From contig OY978525.1 of assembly GCA_963854835.1 (NCBI GenBank), forward strand, positions 107,454,917 to 107,518,916: a stretch of DNA of 64,000 nt. Direction: 5' to 3'. Shown here in pieces: positions 46,881 to 58,550 of the stretch. The notes beneath the pieces were generated by a model. The model saw nothing but the letters and a program-made list of their open reading frames with translations. It did no database searches and was not told the origin of the DNA. Made by a program: the position numbers and the translations under genes. Numbering within the stretch: position 1 is the stretch's first letter; the number at the start of each line of letters is the position of its first letter. This DNA comes from Megamerina dolium (taxonomy: Eukaryota > Arthropoda > Insecta > Diptera > Megamerinidae).

Positions 46881-47085
46881 TTTTATTTTATTATTATTAT
46901 TATTATTATTATACCCTGCATAATGCAATATGCATGGTATATTCATTTCGGTCAGATGTTTGTGTCCACTTGAAGGAATCTCCGGAGATATAGACATAGA
47001 TATATATTCTTGATCAGCGTCGATTAAATTTTCGATTTAACGATGTCCGTCCGTCCGTCCGTCCGTCCGTCCGTCTGTCTGTCAC
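46880..47085. repeat. Dipteran GTCC/GTCT-bearing repeat (mini-me-like)
   Basis: It starts at a (TTA)n run followed by TATACCCTGCATAATGCAAT, then carries a (GTCC)n(GTCT)n tract at about 47044-47082. TATACCCTGCA-type starts linked to GTCY tetranucleotides are the hallmark described for mini-me/DINE-like elements of flies. Exact ends are unclear. Confidence 0.6.
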
Positions 47086-48790
47086 CTGGCTGGTTCGCAC
47101 GATAACTTGAGTAAATATTGAGCTATTTCGATGAAATTTGGCATAAGTAATCTATGATCCAAGAGTACGGAGGGGATTGATATTGGGCATGATCGGTCAA
47201 TAACCACGCCCACACCAAGCATTCAAAGAGACTAACCTCGAAATTTTCAAAATCTTTAACTTGCTATAACTCACATAATATACCACTTGGGACAACAATA
47301 TTTGGCACATAGACTTATATTATACTATTATATAACCTCGCCAAAAGTGGTTGAGCCACGCCTACTTTTTAGTGTAGCTCTCATACAAAGTGTCTGTACT
47401 TCTTTTAAATTGAAACAGCTGTAACTTCTACAATCTTCTGTCCAGAATAACCATAATTGACACTTAGATTAACATGTTAGTCGGAAATAATATGGTAGAA
47501 GATCAGTGTGCCACGCCCACTCCTTTTTGGGTCTCCCATACAAAGTTGCGGAAATTAAAAAAATGTTACCGGTTATAACTTGCAAACTATTCAGCGTAGA
47601 ATAACGAGATTTAAGGTGTGGATTAGTATTGTACGAGCAACTAGGCTCACACAAAATGGGCGTACCACGCCCACTGTTTATTGTAGCCCCCATACAAATT
47701 TTAAATTGAAACAGCTGTAACTTCAGCAATCTTCTGTCTAGAATAACCATAATTGACACTTAGATTAATATCGTAGTCGGCAAAAATCTGGCAGAAAATC
47801 AGTGTGCCACGCCCACTCCTTCATGAGTCTCCCATACAAAGTCATGGGAATTAAACTAAAACTTTTAAGCTCCATAACTTACAAACCATTTAGCGTAGGA
47901 CAACGAGATTTAAGGTATGGAATAGTATTGTACGTGCAACTAGACTCACTTGAAATGGATGCACCACGCCCACTGTTTATTGTAGCCCCCATACAAATTT
48001 TAAATTGAAACAGCTGTAACTTCGGCAATCTTCTGTCTAGAATAACCATAATTGACACTTAAATTAATATCGTAGTCGGCAAAAATCTAACAGAAAATCA
48101 GTGTGCCACGCCCACTCCTTCATGAGTCTCCCATACAAAGTCAAGGGAATTAAACTAAAACTTTTAAGCTCCATAACTTACAAACCATTTAGCGTAGGAC
48201 AACGAGATTTAAGGTATGGATAAGCATTGTACGAGCAACTAGGCTCATAGGAAATGGACGCGCGATGCCCACTGTTTATTGCAGCCCCCATACAAAATGA
48301 CTGAAATTCTTTTAAATTTAAACAGCTGTAACTTCGGCAATCTCCTGCCTAAAATAACCATAATTGACACTTAGATTAATATCGTAGTCGGAAATAATCT
48401 GGCAGAAAATCAGTGTGCCACGCCCACTCCTTCATAGGTCTCCCATACAAAGTCGAGGGAATTAAACTAAAACTTTTAAGCTCCATAACTTACAAACCAT
48501 TTAGCGTAGGACAACCAAATTTAAGGTGTGGATTGATATTGAAAAATTAATTAGATATACCAGAAAGAGATACGTCACGCCCACTTTTTATATAGCTTCC
48601 GTACAAAGTCTCGGATTTATCTTAAACATTAAAACACCCATAACTTACTAATTAATACGCCTAGGTCAACCCATTGCAACCTATGTAGTTTAGTATTATA
48701 GGCAGAAATTGATCCTCCAAAATTGGTGAGGTACGCCTGCTTCTTAATGTAGGTCCTATACAAAGTAGTGGAAGAAAAGGATGGATATAC
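47085..48790. repeat. Tandem array of ~300-bp units
   Basis: The phrase CACGCCCACTCCTT...CTCCCATACAAAGT recurs near 47513, 47809, 48108 and 48420, and in weaker form near 48578. Spacing is about 296, 299 and 312 bp. Each unit also has CCATAACTTACAAACCATTT (or a variant), GCCCACTGTTTATTGTAGCC (or a variant), AACAGCTGTAACTTC and ATAACCATAATTGACACTTA. The last units are more diverged. The array adjoins the GTCC/GTCT repeat and may be its expanded body. Confidence 0.85.
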
Positions 48791-49371
48791 GAGCAAACTT
48801 TTTATATATATCTCTACAAGTGCAGGGAATAATTTGGTCGGCCCCAGCCGACTGTAAGGAGATTTTTTTCTGAAAAACATTGACCCAAAAATGTCCCATA
48901 TAAAAATATGTCCCCAATAAGTCATTCGACTTTACACCGATTGTACAATGCATTACATGTCCAAGTAGTAAAACAAAATTATGACTCTTTTTCCCATTTT
49001 TTCATAGTTAAATCACTTTATTGCTGGTAAATTATATGTTTGTTTCATTTTTCTTCTAAACGCATGATATATTTTTTATTATTGTTTTTGTTGTAATAAT
49101 TGTCGTTGTAATCGTGAACATTACCCTTAAGTACTGTTAGCCTATTTGTAATATATGCTGTATGGTATATGTGACATATCTGTGAATGGCTGCGCCTGTA
49201 AGTGCGCATCGATGAGTTTCCATATGTATTTACATATTTATATGGTTACTTCACCACATTGTGTGAATGTGTGTGCTGCTTTGGTATTTACGCAAGTGTG
49301 AAAAAGTTAAAAATGCATACAAAAAGCAAAGTTTTAATTACAAAGAAGCACATACTGGATACGTACGTATA
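48790..49371. other. AT-rich intergenic DNA
   Basis: No gene or element is recognised. TA at 49370-49371 borders the palindrome. Confidence 0.45.
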
Positions 49372-49891
49372 CATTCTGTCAAATAAGTACCCGGAAATTC
49401 TCATTTTTAATTTTCCCTCTGAGAATATTTAAAAAAAAAAATGTTTTCCCAGGTTGGCACAACTGTCAGCCACTATTCTGTGCATTTTTATTGCTATGTG
49501 TCATTTAGTTTGGTTACGGCGTCATTAGGAACAAGTCAACCTTTTGTGTGCGTTGCGATTTTTACTATGGATAAAAATATCGAACAAAGAGTTTGTGTGA
49601 AATTTTTTTTCGACATGGTTGAATTACCAAATGTTTTTTTCAACATTTCCAACGTTTTGGCACAAGAAATTTTGTTCGATATTTTTATCCATAGTAAAAA
49701 TCGATACGCACACAAAAGGTTGACTTGTTCCTAATGACGCCGTAACCAAACTAAATAACACATAGCAATAAAAATTCACAGAATAATGGCTGACAGTTGT
49801 GCCAACCTGGGAAAAAAATTTTTTGAAATATTCTCAGAGGGAAAATTAAAAATGAGAATTTCCGGTTTCCGGGTACTTATTTGACAGAATG
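49372..49891. mobile_element. 520-bp palindromic (fold-back) element with TA flanks
   Basis: The left arm 49372-49588 and right arm 49671-49891 are near-perfect reverse complements, about 217 and 221 bp, around an 82-nt loop. Arms start CATTCTGTCAAATAAGTACC and meet at ATCGAACAAA. The main difference is a short insertion in the right arm (CCGGTTTCC region, about 49862-49870). TA lies at 49370-49371 and 49892-49893. The ends resemble mariner-type termini (CAAA.AAGTACC). As RNA it would form a very long hairpin. The 97-codon open frame in it is a by-product of the structure. Confidence 0.9.
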
Positions 49892-49893
49892 TA

Positions 49894-50514
49894 TACTCGT
49901 AAGTATGAATTTATGTGTTTCTGGATTCGTTTTACTGGAACTTTATCTTAATTTAACCGGATTAATACACAGATGACTGATGATGATAATGATGATGATG
50001 ACGATGATGATCATGATGATGATGATGATACATGCATGCATATGATTGTGTAAAATGCATCCTTTTTACACTTTGTATTTACATACTTCAATGCATTTAT
50101 TTACGTATGTACAAATATAGAAGAGTGCAAAAGTATCTGTATTTTTTTTTATAGAATGTACAACAATGTTGCTTTTTATATATTCCTTTGTTGGCTTGTC
50201 AATTGCATTTGAAGTGCAAAAATTGGAATTCAAATTTGAATTTGAAATGTTGTTAATGATTTCAAAAATATACTTTAAAATGTGAGTCTATGTGTATGTG
50301 TGTGTATGATTTTGTATTACATGGTGCTGCCACTTGATATTGACATTTATCAAAGTATTGTATATAGATACTTAAATGCAAATAGTATATGGCATATGAT
50401 AGTAGTAGAACGATTATGATTGATTGATATTTGAAATTGTTGAAATTTCAGGTATTCGACTTTCACTTTTTTTTCTCAGCAATACTTTTTTCATATGTTC
50501 TACACCATTTCCAA
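49894..50514. other. AT-rich DNA with (GAT)n microsatellite
   Basis: An imperfect (GAT)n run lies at about 49977-50031. Otherwise no gene is recognised. Confidence 0.5.
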
Positions 50515-50700
50515 TTGTAAATAAGAAAGTGTTAATTGAAAATAAGATAAGTCAAATTAAAAAGCGAAAGCGTCAAATGAAAATGAGAATAGTCAATTGA
50601 AAATGGGAAAGTAACAATTGTAAATGAGAAAGCGTCAAATGAAAAATGAGAATTGTCAATTGTAAATGAGAAAGTGTCAATTCTAAATACGAAAGCAAGA
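50515..50700. repeat. Degenerate minisatellite (~20-bp AAATGAGAAAGTGTCAATTG units)
   Basis: Phrases such as GTCAAATGAAAATGAGAATA, GTCAATTGAAAATGGGAAAG and GTCAATTGTAAATGAGAAAG recur with a spacing near 20-22 bp for about nine units, all imperfect. The minus-strand frame across it encodes a repeating FSFTID-like peptide, which I regard as a consequence of the repeat. Confidence 0.75.
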
Positions 50701-50829
50701 AATATCAAGCTTAGAAGCACAAACAAATCTACCAAATCTATCATCTATCAAATTAGCAATATTTTGAGGACTTAAATTAATTTTGAGGGAATTTCGTTCT
50801 GTTTTTAAGCCTCTATTTAAGTAACAAAA

Positions 50830-51880
50830 TATATTTACACATTATTCAAAATATTGTCCATCGTTAGCTACGACTTTTTCCCCATCTTTCTGGCAGCATA
50901 TGGATTCCGCATCGAAAGAGGTCAACTTGTTTTGAGGCAATGCATGAATCGACTCAATTATTGGCTTATTTGTGAAAATGGAAGCACTGTTCTTCCAGGC
51001 CGTGTATCATCGATCGGAAGAAGTGGTACGAGGAAGGAGCAATGTCTGGGCTATATGGCGGTTGGGGTAGAACTTCCCATTTTAGCGTTCATAAGTAAGT
51101 TTGAACGACTTCAGCAACATGTGGACGAGTATTGTCATGTTGCAAAATTAGTTTGTCATGTCTTTCGAGGTATTGGGGCCATTTCTTCTTTAATGCTCGA
51201 CTCAATTGCATCAATTGTGTTCGATAAAGCCCACCGGTAATGGTCTAATTTGCTTTTAGCAGCTCATAATAAACAACACTGAGCTAATCCCAGCAAATAC
51301 AGAGCATAAGCTTCTCACCATGAATATTCCGCTTTGCCGTTGATGTTGATAATTGGCCGGGCATAACTCAAGATTTTTTTCACGTCGGATTATCGTAATG
51401 GAACCATTTTTCATCACCAGTGACAATACGATGCAAAAAAAACCCATTCTTTTTTGTCGTTGAAACAATTGTTCGTACGTGCAAAATCGGCGTTCAACAT
51501 CTCTTGGGTTCAATTCGTATGGCACACAACAATTTGCTTGCTTTTGAATCATTGCCATGGATTTTAAACGCTTGAAAACGGTTGATTCGTCAACCACTAA
51601 TGATGTTACCAATTCTTTAAGCGTCTTAAATGAATCTTGCTCCAACAAAGCCGTCAATTCTTCATCTTCAAACTTTTTTTTTTGTGTTGGCTCGACAACT
51701 CTTTGTCTTCAATATCGAAATCATCACAATTAAAATGATGAAACCAGTGCTCAGACATTTTAAAGTATATGCAATGTTTCTTGTAAGTTTCCAATAGCAA
51801 TCGATGACTTTCTGTGGCACTTTTCTTTGAAGTAAACATAAAAAGCAAAACTTCTCACAAATGTTGTTTTGTTGGCTCAA
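50830..51880 (-). pseudogene. Mariner transposase remnant, whole length represented
   Basis: Minus-strand order: KKSATESHRLLLETYKKHCI, then CLSTGFIILI / WFHHFNCDDFDIEDKELSSQ (helix-turn-helix, 51880-51654), EQDSFKTLKELVTSLVVDES, then MIQKQANCCVPYELNPRDVE and RRFCTYEQLFQRQKRMGFF (51657-51420), KNGSI in place of the GDEKW region, later fragments of the catalytic core, and a final KVVANDGQYFE near 50875. Several frameshifts and small indels. A different subfamily from the other mariners here. Terminal repeats were not identified. Confidence 0.8.
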
Positions 51881-52016
51881 ATATCGATATGTTGGAAGCT
51901 CAATAAAAATTGATTGTTTACGCTTTTACAAAATGACAGATACTGAAAAAGAAAACCCTAACAGTGACGCTTTGAAAATAAAAACAGTTACAGAATGGTG
52001 CGATAGCAAATGTATA

Positions 52017-52634
52017 AGGGGGACTTACACCTTGTAAGCCAATTTTGGAGCTAGTTTTTGACAATTTATTGTAAAGAAACTAGAAAAGATTTTCATTTGA
52101 ATTTTTTTTGTTATTTATTAGTAGAACAATAGAATACCGCACATAATTTTTTTACCATAATCATGTTGACTTACAAGATCTTGAGATGACATTAACAGCG
52201 CGCGCCTCAAAAGTGAAAGGTCAAACGGTGTACATGATTAGATCGACCCTAGTTATCTGAAATAAAAAATCCAAGAAGGCTTTCAATTATTGTTACATTA
52301 GTGAGGTCCCGATCGTTCAATTTTGCAAAATTTTCGATTTTTCACAAAATGGCGGGTATTTTTTCACAAAATTCATTTTCGTACTATGTTTTTTGTCTTA
52401 TGCAAAACTGTCAAAATGCAGTAAATCGAAATTTCTTAAAAATGAATGAATTGCTAAGTGTTTTCTGAAAAAAATAAAAAATAATCCGATACGATACGAT
52501 TAATCTGGATTAATCTCCAATACTCTCGAAATAGAGACGAATCCTTTTACAAGCTGATTTATAAGACCCTTTAGATCAGAAAAATGTAAAAAAAAAAATT
52601 GATTTTTTGAAAGTGACAAGGTGTAAGTCCCCCT
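52017..52634. mobile_element. TA-flanked MITE with perfect 19-bp ends
   Basis: Both ends are AGGGGGACTTACACCTTGT, perfectly inverted, with TA at 52015-52016 and 52635-52636. The 618-bp interior has no transposase. It includes a GC-rich spot (CAGCGCGCGCC) at about 52196 and short A-runs. The perfect ends suggest recent movement by a Tc1/mariner- or pogo-type transposase acting in trans. Confidence 0.88.
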
Positions 52635-52636
52635 TA

Positions 52637-55112
52637 ACGAAAATCCCTCAAAACTAATTCAAAGCCCCAATAAGTATTTTCTATTGTATTGTAAATAAGC
52701 TAAATAATCTTTTTTGTCTTCTTATAAAAAACATTGCAAATATTTATGTCAAGAAATTCTTCTAATTCAAATTGAAAGTTAACATAGAGGCTGTTCACTT
52801 TAGCCCCATTTTGAACTGTCATTTTGAAAAATTCAATAACAAAATGATAGGCAGTAGAATAACAATTAATGTTTTAAACAAGTTTCAAAAGTTAAAAAAG
52901 TTTAAAACAAATTTGTCCAAATTTTAAATACGATACATATTACTTACATTTTAAAATTTATGACCTAAATTATAGTCATCTTGAAAAAACATTTTTTTTG
53001 CAATTTTTATTTGTTATTTGATTTTTAACTTTTAAATTGAGCATATTAAAAAACTTTAAACTAAATAACGGAAATGTAATAAAGTTTTTACAAATTTTGC
53101 CGCATACTTTAGTGTCCGATATATGAATATGGGCATTTCTTAGGATACGGGCGATACATTCGTACACATTAAATGTGCAAAATGAATAAATCCAAACGAA
53201 AGAATGTAATTCAAATTTTAGTTATTGTCTGGCACTAAAAAAAATATTTGATTTAAACGAATAATTAAACACAATCGAGTATTTAGTTTCAAGTTATCAC
53301 TTATTAAAATTTGAATTTGGTCAAAATGTATTAAAACCTGCCATTTCTACTAAGTAAAAAAAAAAAAAACAAAAAATAAAATAAAATAAAATAAAAAAAA
53401 ATTAAGGTAAATTTTCGGTTATTTTGAATTTGTCAAGTTTTTTGATATTAGTCTAACGTTTTCTGGGAAATGCCCATATGGATATATGACAGTAATTTTC
53501 AAGAATATCAACTACAAAAAGGGTTAAACTAATAAATGAAGCAAACACACACATTTAAGCTTATTGCAGTATCATCATTTTGTACTTAACATACTTAGAT
53601 ATGTTTGTAAATTGGCAATTTGACAAGTGTTCTATTTAGCAGGTTAAATAAAATGTGATTTCCATTCAAATTTTATATGGATTATAGTTAAAAGTTCATT
53701 TGGTCATTTTGTATCTTATGAAAATTGGTAGACAATTGTACGTAGTCATAGTGAAAAAGAACTTTGGCTCGTATTTATAGTCCAAATTAAATTCCAACTT
53801 AAATTTAGTATCGTCTTGTTGACATATTTAAGTGGGAACTACATTTGACCTATGAATACGCGCCATTTACTTGAAATGAAGTCAAATTTTTTTCAATATA
53901 ATAAATGTAAATGGCAGTCAAGATGTGTTTAAATACTTTAAATATGTACTACTTTAATAAAATACCGATAAAAAATCATTTAAAAACTTAACAGAAAATA
54001 ATTATTTTCACTCATCATTCTACGTGCATTCCAAATAGAAATTTGTAACTGACTGAAATTGTTTCATTCCCACATGTTAACGCAACAGCATGCGTTTGAA
54101 AGATTTGTATGATGTTTCATACGACAAGCAACATGTTGCAAAATAGAAACTTAAAATCTATCATTTAATGAGGAACGGGGGACATTTTTTCAAATAGTTG
54201 GGGATGATCCCAAGTATTAAATTGTTAGTAGCCGGATAAACCACTAATTGCTGACGAGCAAGTTACTATTCATCTCTATTTCTATATAATAACTGAAAGT
54301 ATTATATTTCAAATGTATATAAATTTAAAATAATAAATGATTATTTGTTTATTTCCAACTTATATATAAGGTAAAGTAATCTAATTATTTTAAAATATAG
54401 TCCGAAATGACAGTTATACAAAATACATAAATACAATGTGCCATTTGTTAATTTTTATTAGATAAATATTTTATCTAAACCTCCAATTTCCATTAATCAT
54501 TTTTCCAATGTTCATTTTTATCTTAATTCTTCCCCTAATTGACAATGAAAAGGAGACATTTCGAATTATCTAATATTATCCGTTATTTTTCTTTGTGACA
54601 TCATACAGTACATTTTGTAATAGATTTGGCAAACTTGTGGTTATTGTATATAATAAGAGGATTTTTAGAAATGGAGCTTTCAAGGATTTATACTTTATAT
54701 ACATATGTATGCTTTAAGTGAAGAATGTAAAATATCACAATGATATGGGAACCCTTATGTAGAAAATATGTATATTTACTTTCATATATCTTCAGAATTC
54801 CATTTTTTGAAAAAGCTAATTCACAGCTATATTCCCGATAGAGCGAAAAATACGTCAGCAAACTCTTAGTTGGCGGCTATTTTTCTTCGCGGTGATATGC
54901 AAAGCCAAAAGGTGTGCACCTATACTTTATTTAGAGAAAATATTTGAATGCAAATTTGTTGTTATTACTCTGGTCTGTTGGTATTTTCGCAAGGTAACGT
55001 GTTTAACAGCCTCTAACTGCCGATGCTAGCGCCATTCTTGTTTAACTCATTGCAAAACAACTCTGCGAAACAACAGTTACACTCTTCAAGTCTCTCATTA
55101 TGCCCGTATAAT
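52637..55112. other. AT-rich intergenic DNA
   Basis: Long stretch without recognised genes. An inverted pair around ATATGGGCATTTC (about 53112-53145 and 53463-53493) might mark another small decayed element. An (AAAAT)n-like run lies at about 53372-53400. Confidence 0.45.
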
Positions 55113-55439
55113 ATACAGCAATTATAGGCCCCAAAGGGCCCTTTGGCGAGCTTTCCTACCAGTACTGTTGTGCGTGATAAATTTCGGACATTATTTTAGC
55201 CGATTACGAACGGCAGATCCCTTGTGACCTCACTGTTTCTGAGTTATGTTACACAGCTATTTTAGAAGCGTTTTTCATGGCAAATTCTTACTGCCGGAAG
55301 AATTGCCAAGTGCTTACAGACAGGTGAGTGCCATTCGCAATAAAAATCTTTCGATATTAAAGTTGTGTTTTAGCCGGAATTGAACCCACGACCTATAGAT
55401 TAGAAGGCCAACGCACTAATCACTGAATTACGACACCCA
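55113..55439 (-). repeat. tRNA-derived SINE, copy 4
   Basis: Same family and orientation as the other three. The minus-strand head is GGGTGTCGTAATTCAGTGAT, followed by TAGTGCGTTGGCCTTCTAAT and the B box GGTCGTGGGTTCAATTCC. No clear target duplication. Confidence 0.87.
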
Positions 55440-56179
55440 CCGAAAATAGAAAGTCGTGGATGGGAGATAAATGACTCGCAAAAGTCTCGCATAAGTTGAT
55501 GTATTAAAAAAGACGGGACTTGGGACCATCAAACGCCGTACCGGATATTTGTTGACTGCAGCTCTGAAAAAAAAAAATAGAATGGAAAAATTCAAATGCC
55601 TTTTGGTGAATCACGATGATGAAAAAAATATCACGGTGCAGGAAAAATTTAACAAGGTGTTTACACGGTCATCTAAGGTAGAAGCTGAACTGATTCCTCG
55701 GGTCAAAAAAGGTTATATAAGCAGAGGACTATGACTCAACCTCCAACAAAATGTAGTTGGATGATTCACAAATTCGATAAATGATACGGACGGACAAAAA
55801 TTAGTTAAATATTATATAAAGTTAGGTGCAGTAACACTCTTGGTATGTCCAGAACTCTTCTGTGGGCTGGGTAAAAGAGCCTTCCTTGTTAATGATTGTA
55901 AAGTAGAACAGCATAAACGAATTTTGGGAATTCATTCATTTAACAATAGATTTAATTTTTCAATTTTTACAAAATACTTGATATTGAACTTTATTAATTT
56001 TTGTAAGTTTTTTATAAAAATAAAATAAAAGTTTTAAATCATTGGGATGATATTTTCGCAGAAATTACCAATTATTATTTAGATGGTTGACGATTATTTT
56101 TCGAAAGTCTGGCAACGTATTGCTAATATTTCCATCATATGTTTTTGTCTTTTCTTTGTTCTACCATATATGTACCATT
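55440..56179. other. Intergenic DNA upstream of SLC25-A
   Basis: No gene is recognised. A short open frame at 55549-55734 is Lys/Glu-rich near an A-run and unconvincing. Confidence 0.4.
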
Positions 56180-56482
56180 AGGTCTGTTCGTACAAATAAC
56201 TTTCAACAATTGTTAACAATTGTCGGCAGGAAAGCGTTTGAGTACTTGATTTAAAAAATTAAAGAGAATTTATAGTTTGTGATAGTAAAATGTTAGCCAT
56301 CACTTTCCATCACCTATAGAAAAAAAAATACAACTGTCAATTGCTTACTGTAATTGTCAAATTGCAAATTTCTGATAGACTTCCGTTCGCGTACTTTCTG
56401 TATATTTTATCATATTGAGAGTGTAATTTGTTTTTATTCTCTCAATGACAGAAAGTGATGGTAATGTGGGCGAACAAATCTA
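56180..56482. repeat. MITE copy (TTCGCGTAC family)
   Basis: It begins near AGGTCTGTTCGTAC and ends near GGGCGAACAAATCTA, an imperfect inverted pair. The interior matches 10722-11032 over most of its length, including TTATAGTTTGTGATAGTAAA, ATGTTAGCCATCACTTTCCA and TCTCAATGACAGAAAGTGAT. It lies about 285 bp upstream of the SLC25-A start codon. Confidence 0.75.
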
Positions 56483-56766
56483 TTCAGTGAGCTTATGTGA
56501 GATGAGCAGCTGATTTACTATTACGAAAATTACACAAGATATTGAAAAACTGATTACTTTGGAAACAATTTATATAAATTATATGACATAAATAAAGTGA
56601 ATACATTCAACGGAACTAAAGATAAACATGTTTGCACCAAGATGAGTATAAAATTTGGTGAATTTTTGCTGTTAGTATAAACTGGGATGGCAGATGAAAT
56701 TAGTTCAAAGTGTAGAGCAGAAGTTAATTACTAGAGGCTATTTCTTCTAACACAACACATACAATA

Positions 56767-58052
56767 ATGGATTCTGATTTCGTATTGGGTGGTCTTGCAT
56801 CAACTGGTGCAACTTTGTTCACAAATCCTATTGAGGTTAGTTATTGCTTTTGTTTGTATGTAAATTAATCAGATTGTTTATTTCTAAATCGAAAATTATC
56901 TCTAACAAATTGCTAACATTTAGGTTATAAAGACTCGTATTCAGTTACAAGGTGAACTCGCAGCACGTGGTACTTATGTGGAGCCCTATAAGGGTATATT
57001 ACACGCTTTTGTCACTGTCGTACGAAATGATGGCTGGACTGGTTTACAAAAAGGTCTTGGACCAGCTCTTTATTTTCAATTTATATTTAACTCATTTCGG
57101 TGACTATAATTTCCAGTCTACATTAATATTATGTAATACCCCATTTAGTTAACATTTGGTATATTACAGATTAAGCATCTACAATATGGCCATTAATAAA
57201 GGTTGGATGCACAATAAAAATGGTGAAATTTCATTTGGTTTAGGTCTGTTTTGGGGTGCTGCTGGTGGTGCCGTTGGATCTTATTGTGCTAGTCCATTTT
57301 TTATGGTAAGTATCAAAGCTCTAATATTCCTTTGTTTGCAAGATTAGGTTAGTTAATATCTGTACAATACAAAAATGTATGATATAAAAAATAATTATTA
57401 CAAAAGATAACTTGCCGTATAATAAGTTATCTTAAATATTGTCTCAAAGCAAATAATGACAATCAAGTATTTAATGTATGCTGTACTCATTTATTCTCTC
57501 TCTTAGATTAAGACTCAATTACAATCGCAAGCAGCAAAACAAATTGCTGTTGGATATCAGCATGAGCACACCGGCATGATAAGTGCTCTGAAAGAAATCT
57601 ATGGTACGCGTGGCATTTACGGTTTATGGCGTGGCTCTATGGCTACTATACCACGTGCAGCAATTGGCTCGGGCACACAGATTGCCACTTTTGGTAAAAC
57701 GAAAGAGTTATTACGTGAATATGATATTGTTAGACAACCAACATGTAATTCTTTTTGTGCTGGTCTCATTGCCGGCACGATCTTGTCATTGGCAATAACG
57801 CCACCCGATGTTATCACGACTCGTCTGTATAATCAAGGTATGGATGAACGTGGTCGTGGTCTCACATATAATGGTTGGTTGGATTGTGTTATCAAGATAG
57901 CACGCACCGAGGGTATTTATGGTATGTATAAAGGTTTATGGGCCAATTATTTGCGAATAGCGCCACATTCAACGCTAGTATTACTATTCTTTGATGAGTT
58001 ATTAGCACTCAGAGATAAATATCAGAGTGGTATTAAGGAACAGTACAATTAA
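56767..58052 (+). CDS. SLC25-A: mitochondrial carrier, SLC25A34/35-like
   Basis: Inner-membrane mitochondrial carrier. Exons: 56767-56835, 56924-57099, 57170-57305 and 57507-58052. All introns are GT-AG and all phases agree, giving 308 aa. Three tandem ~100-aa repeats carry the carrier signatures: NPIEVIKTRIQLQ, SPFFMIKTQLQSQ (acidic residue missing, as usual in SLC25A34/35) and TPPDVITTRLYNQ. The matching G...G motifs are EGIYGMYKGLWANY and RGIYGLWRGS. The close relatives known in Drosophila (such as CG18324 and CG18327) are also neighbouring paralogues. The substrate is not established from sequence; oxaloacetate or other dicarboxylate exchange is only suggested for the group. It lies 2.4 kb from its duplicate SLC25-B. 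Confidence 0.95.
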
Positions 58053-58550
58053 ATCTCATTAATCACTAATATCAACTAATATCAATAGTAGCAGGACCAT
58101 CTCACTAATCGAACTAAACGACAATAATGTTGGTGACCTACTTAGATACTTAATCCAAATGTGATAGCCAGCAAATTATTTTTGTCGTTTAGTCGAGACT
58201 ATAACAGACTACCTCTTTTTCTTGTAATCTGCAAATGTCGCCGTTTTAACGACTACATTGCAGCCTACCATAATAGGGCCGCTTTACGGCCGCACGACTA
58301 TGAGTACAAGTATACCAAATGTATTTTCAATTGTGATTGTGAAAAACCCTATGTGAGGGAAATGTTTGGTTTTGAGTACTTTATGTGGGAACATTTTGTA
58401 AGATCAGCCGCATTTGCTATTTTTTTGTTAAAAATTTAAATAAATATATAGTTATGAAAAATAGTGAATATGAGTTTTTTTTAAGTCGCAGCGATGAAGA
58501 GGAGAACAATAATTTGTTAATGCAGCGGAGATTATTGGGACAAAACATGG
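58053..58550. other. SLC25-A 3' flank with unassigned coding-like remnants
   Basis: From about 58185 the plus strand reads RDYNRLPLFLVICKCRRFND, then YKYTKCIFNCDCEKPYVREM. From 58454 it reads MKNSEYEFFLSRSDEEENNN. These look like remnants of transposon protein code, perhaps PIF/Harbinger given the neighbouring GGGCC-ended repeat, but I cannot assign them. Confidence 0.3.

Noticed and set aside
47044..47082. GTCC/GTCT tract considered as a CRISPR-like or regulatory array
   Set aside because: Pure tetranucleotide microsatellite in a eukaryotic repeat; no spacers.
49441..49734. 97-codon plus-strand frame
   Set aside because: Lies across the palindrome and its loop; explained by the inverted repeat, with no domain.
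53112..53493. Possible small inverted-repeat element around ATATGGGCATTTC
   Set aside because: The inverted match is short with gaps, and there is no target duplication; not strong enough to list as a mobile element.
57617..57817. Minus-strand open frames opposite the carrier exon 4 (also 61303-61518)
   Set aside because: Antisense shadows of SLC25 coding sequence, present in both paralogues only because the sense strand is conserved.
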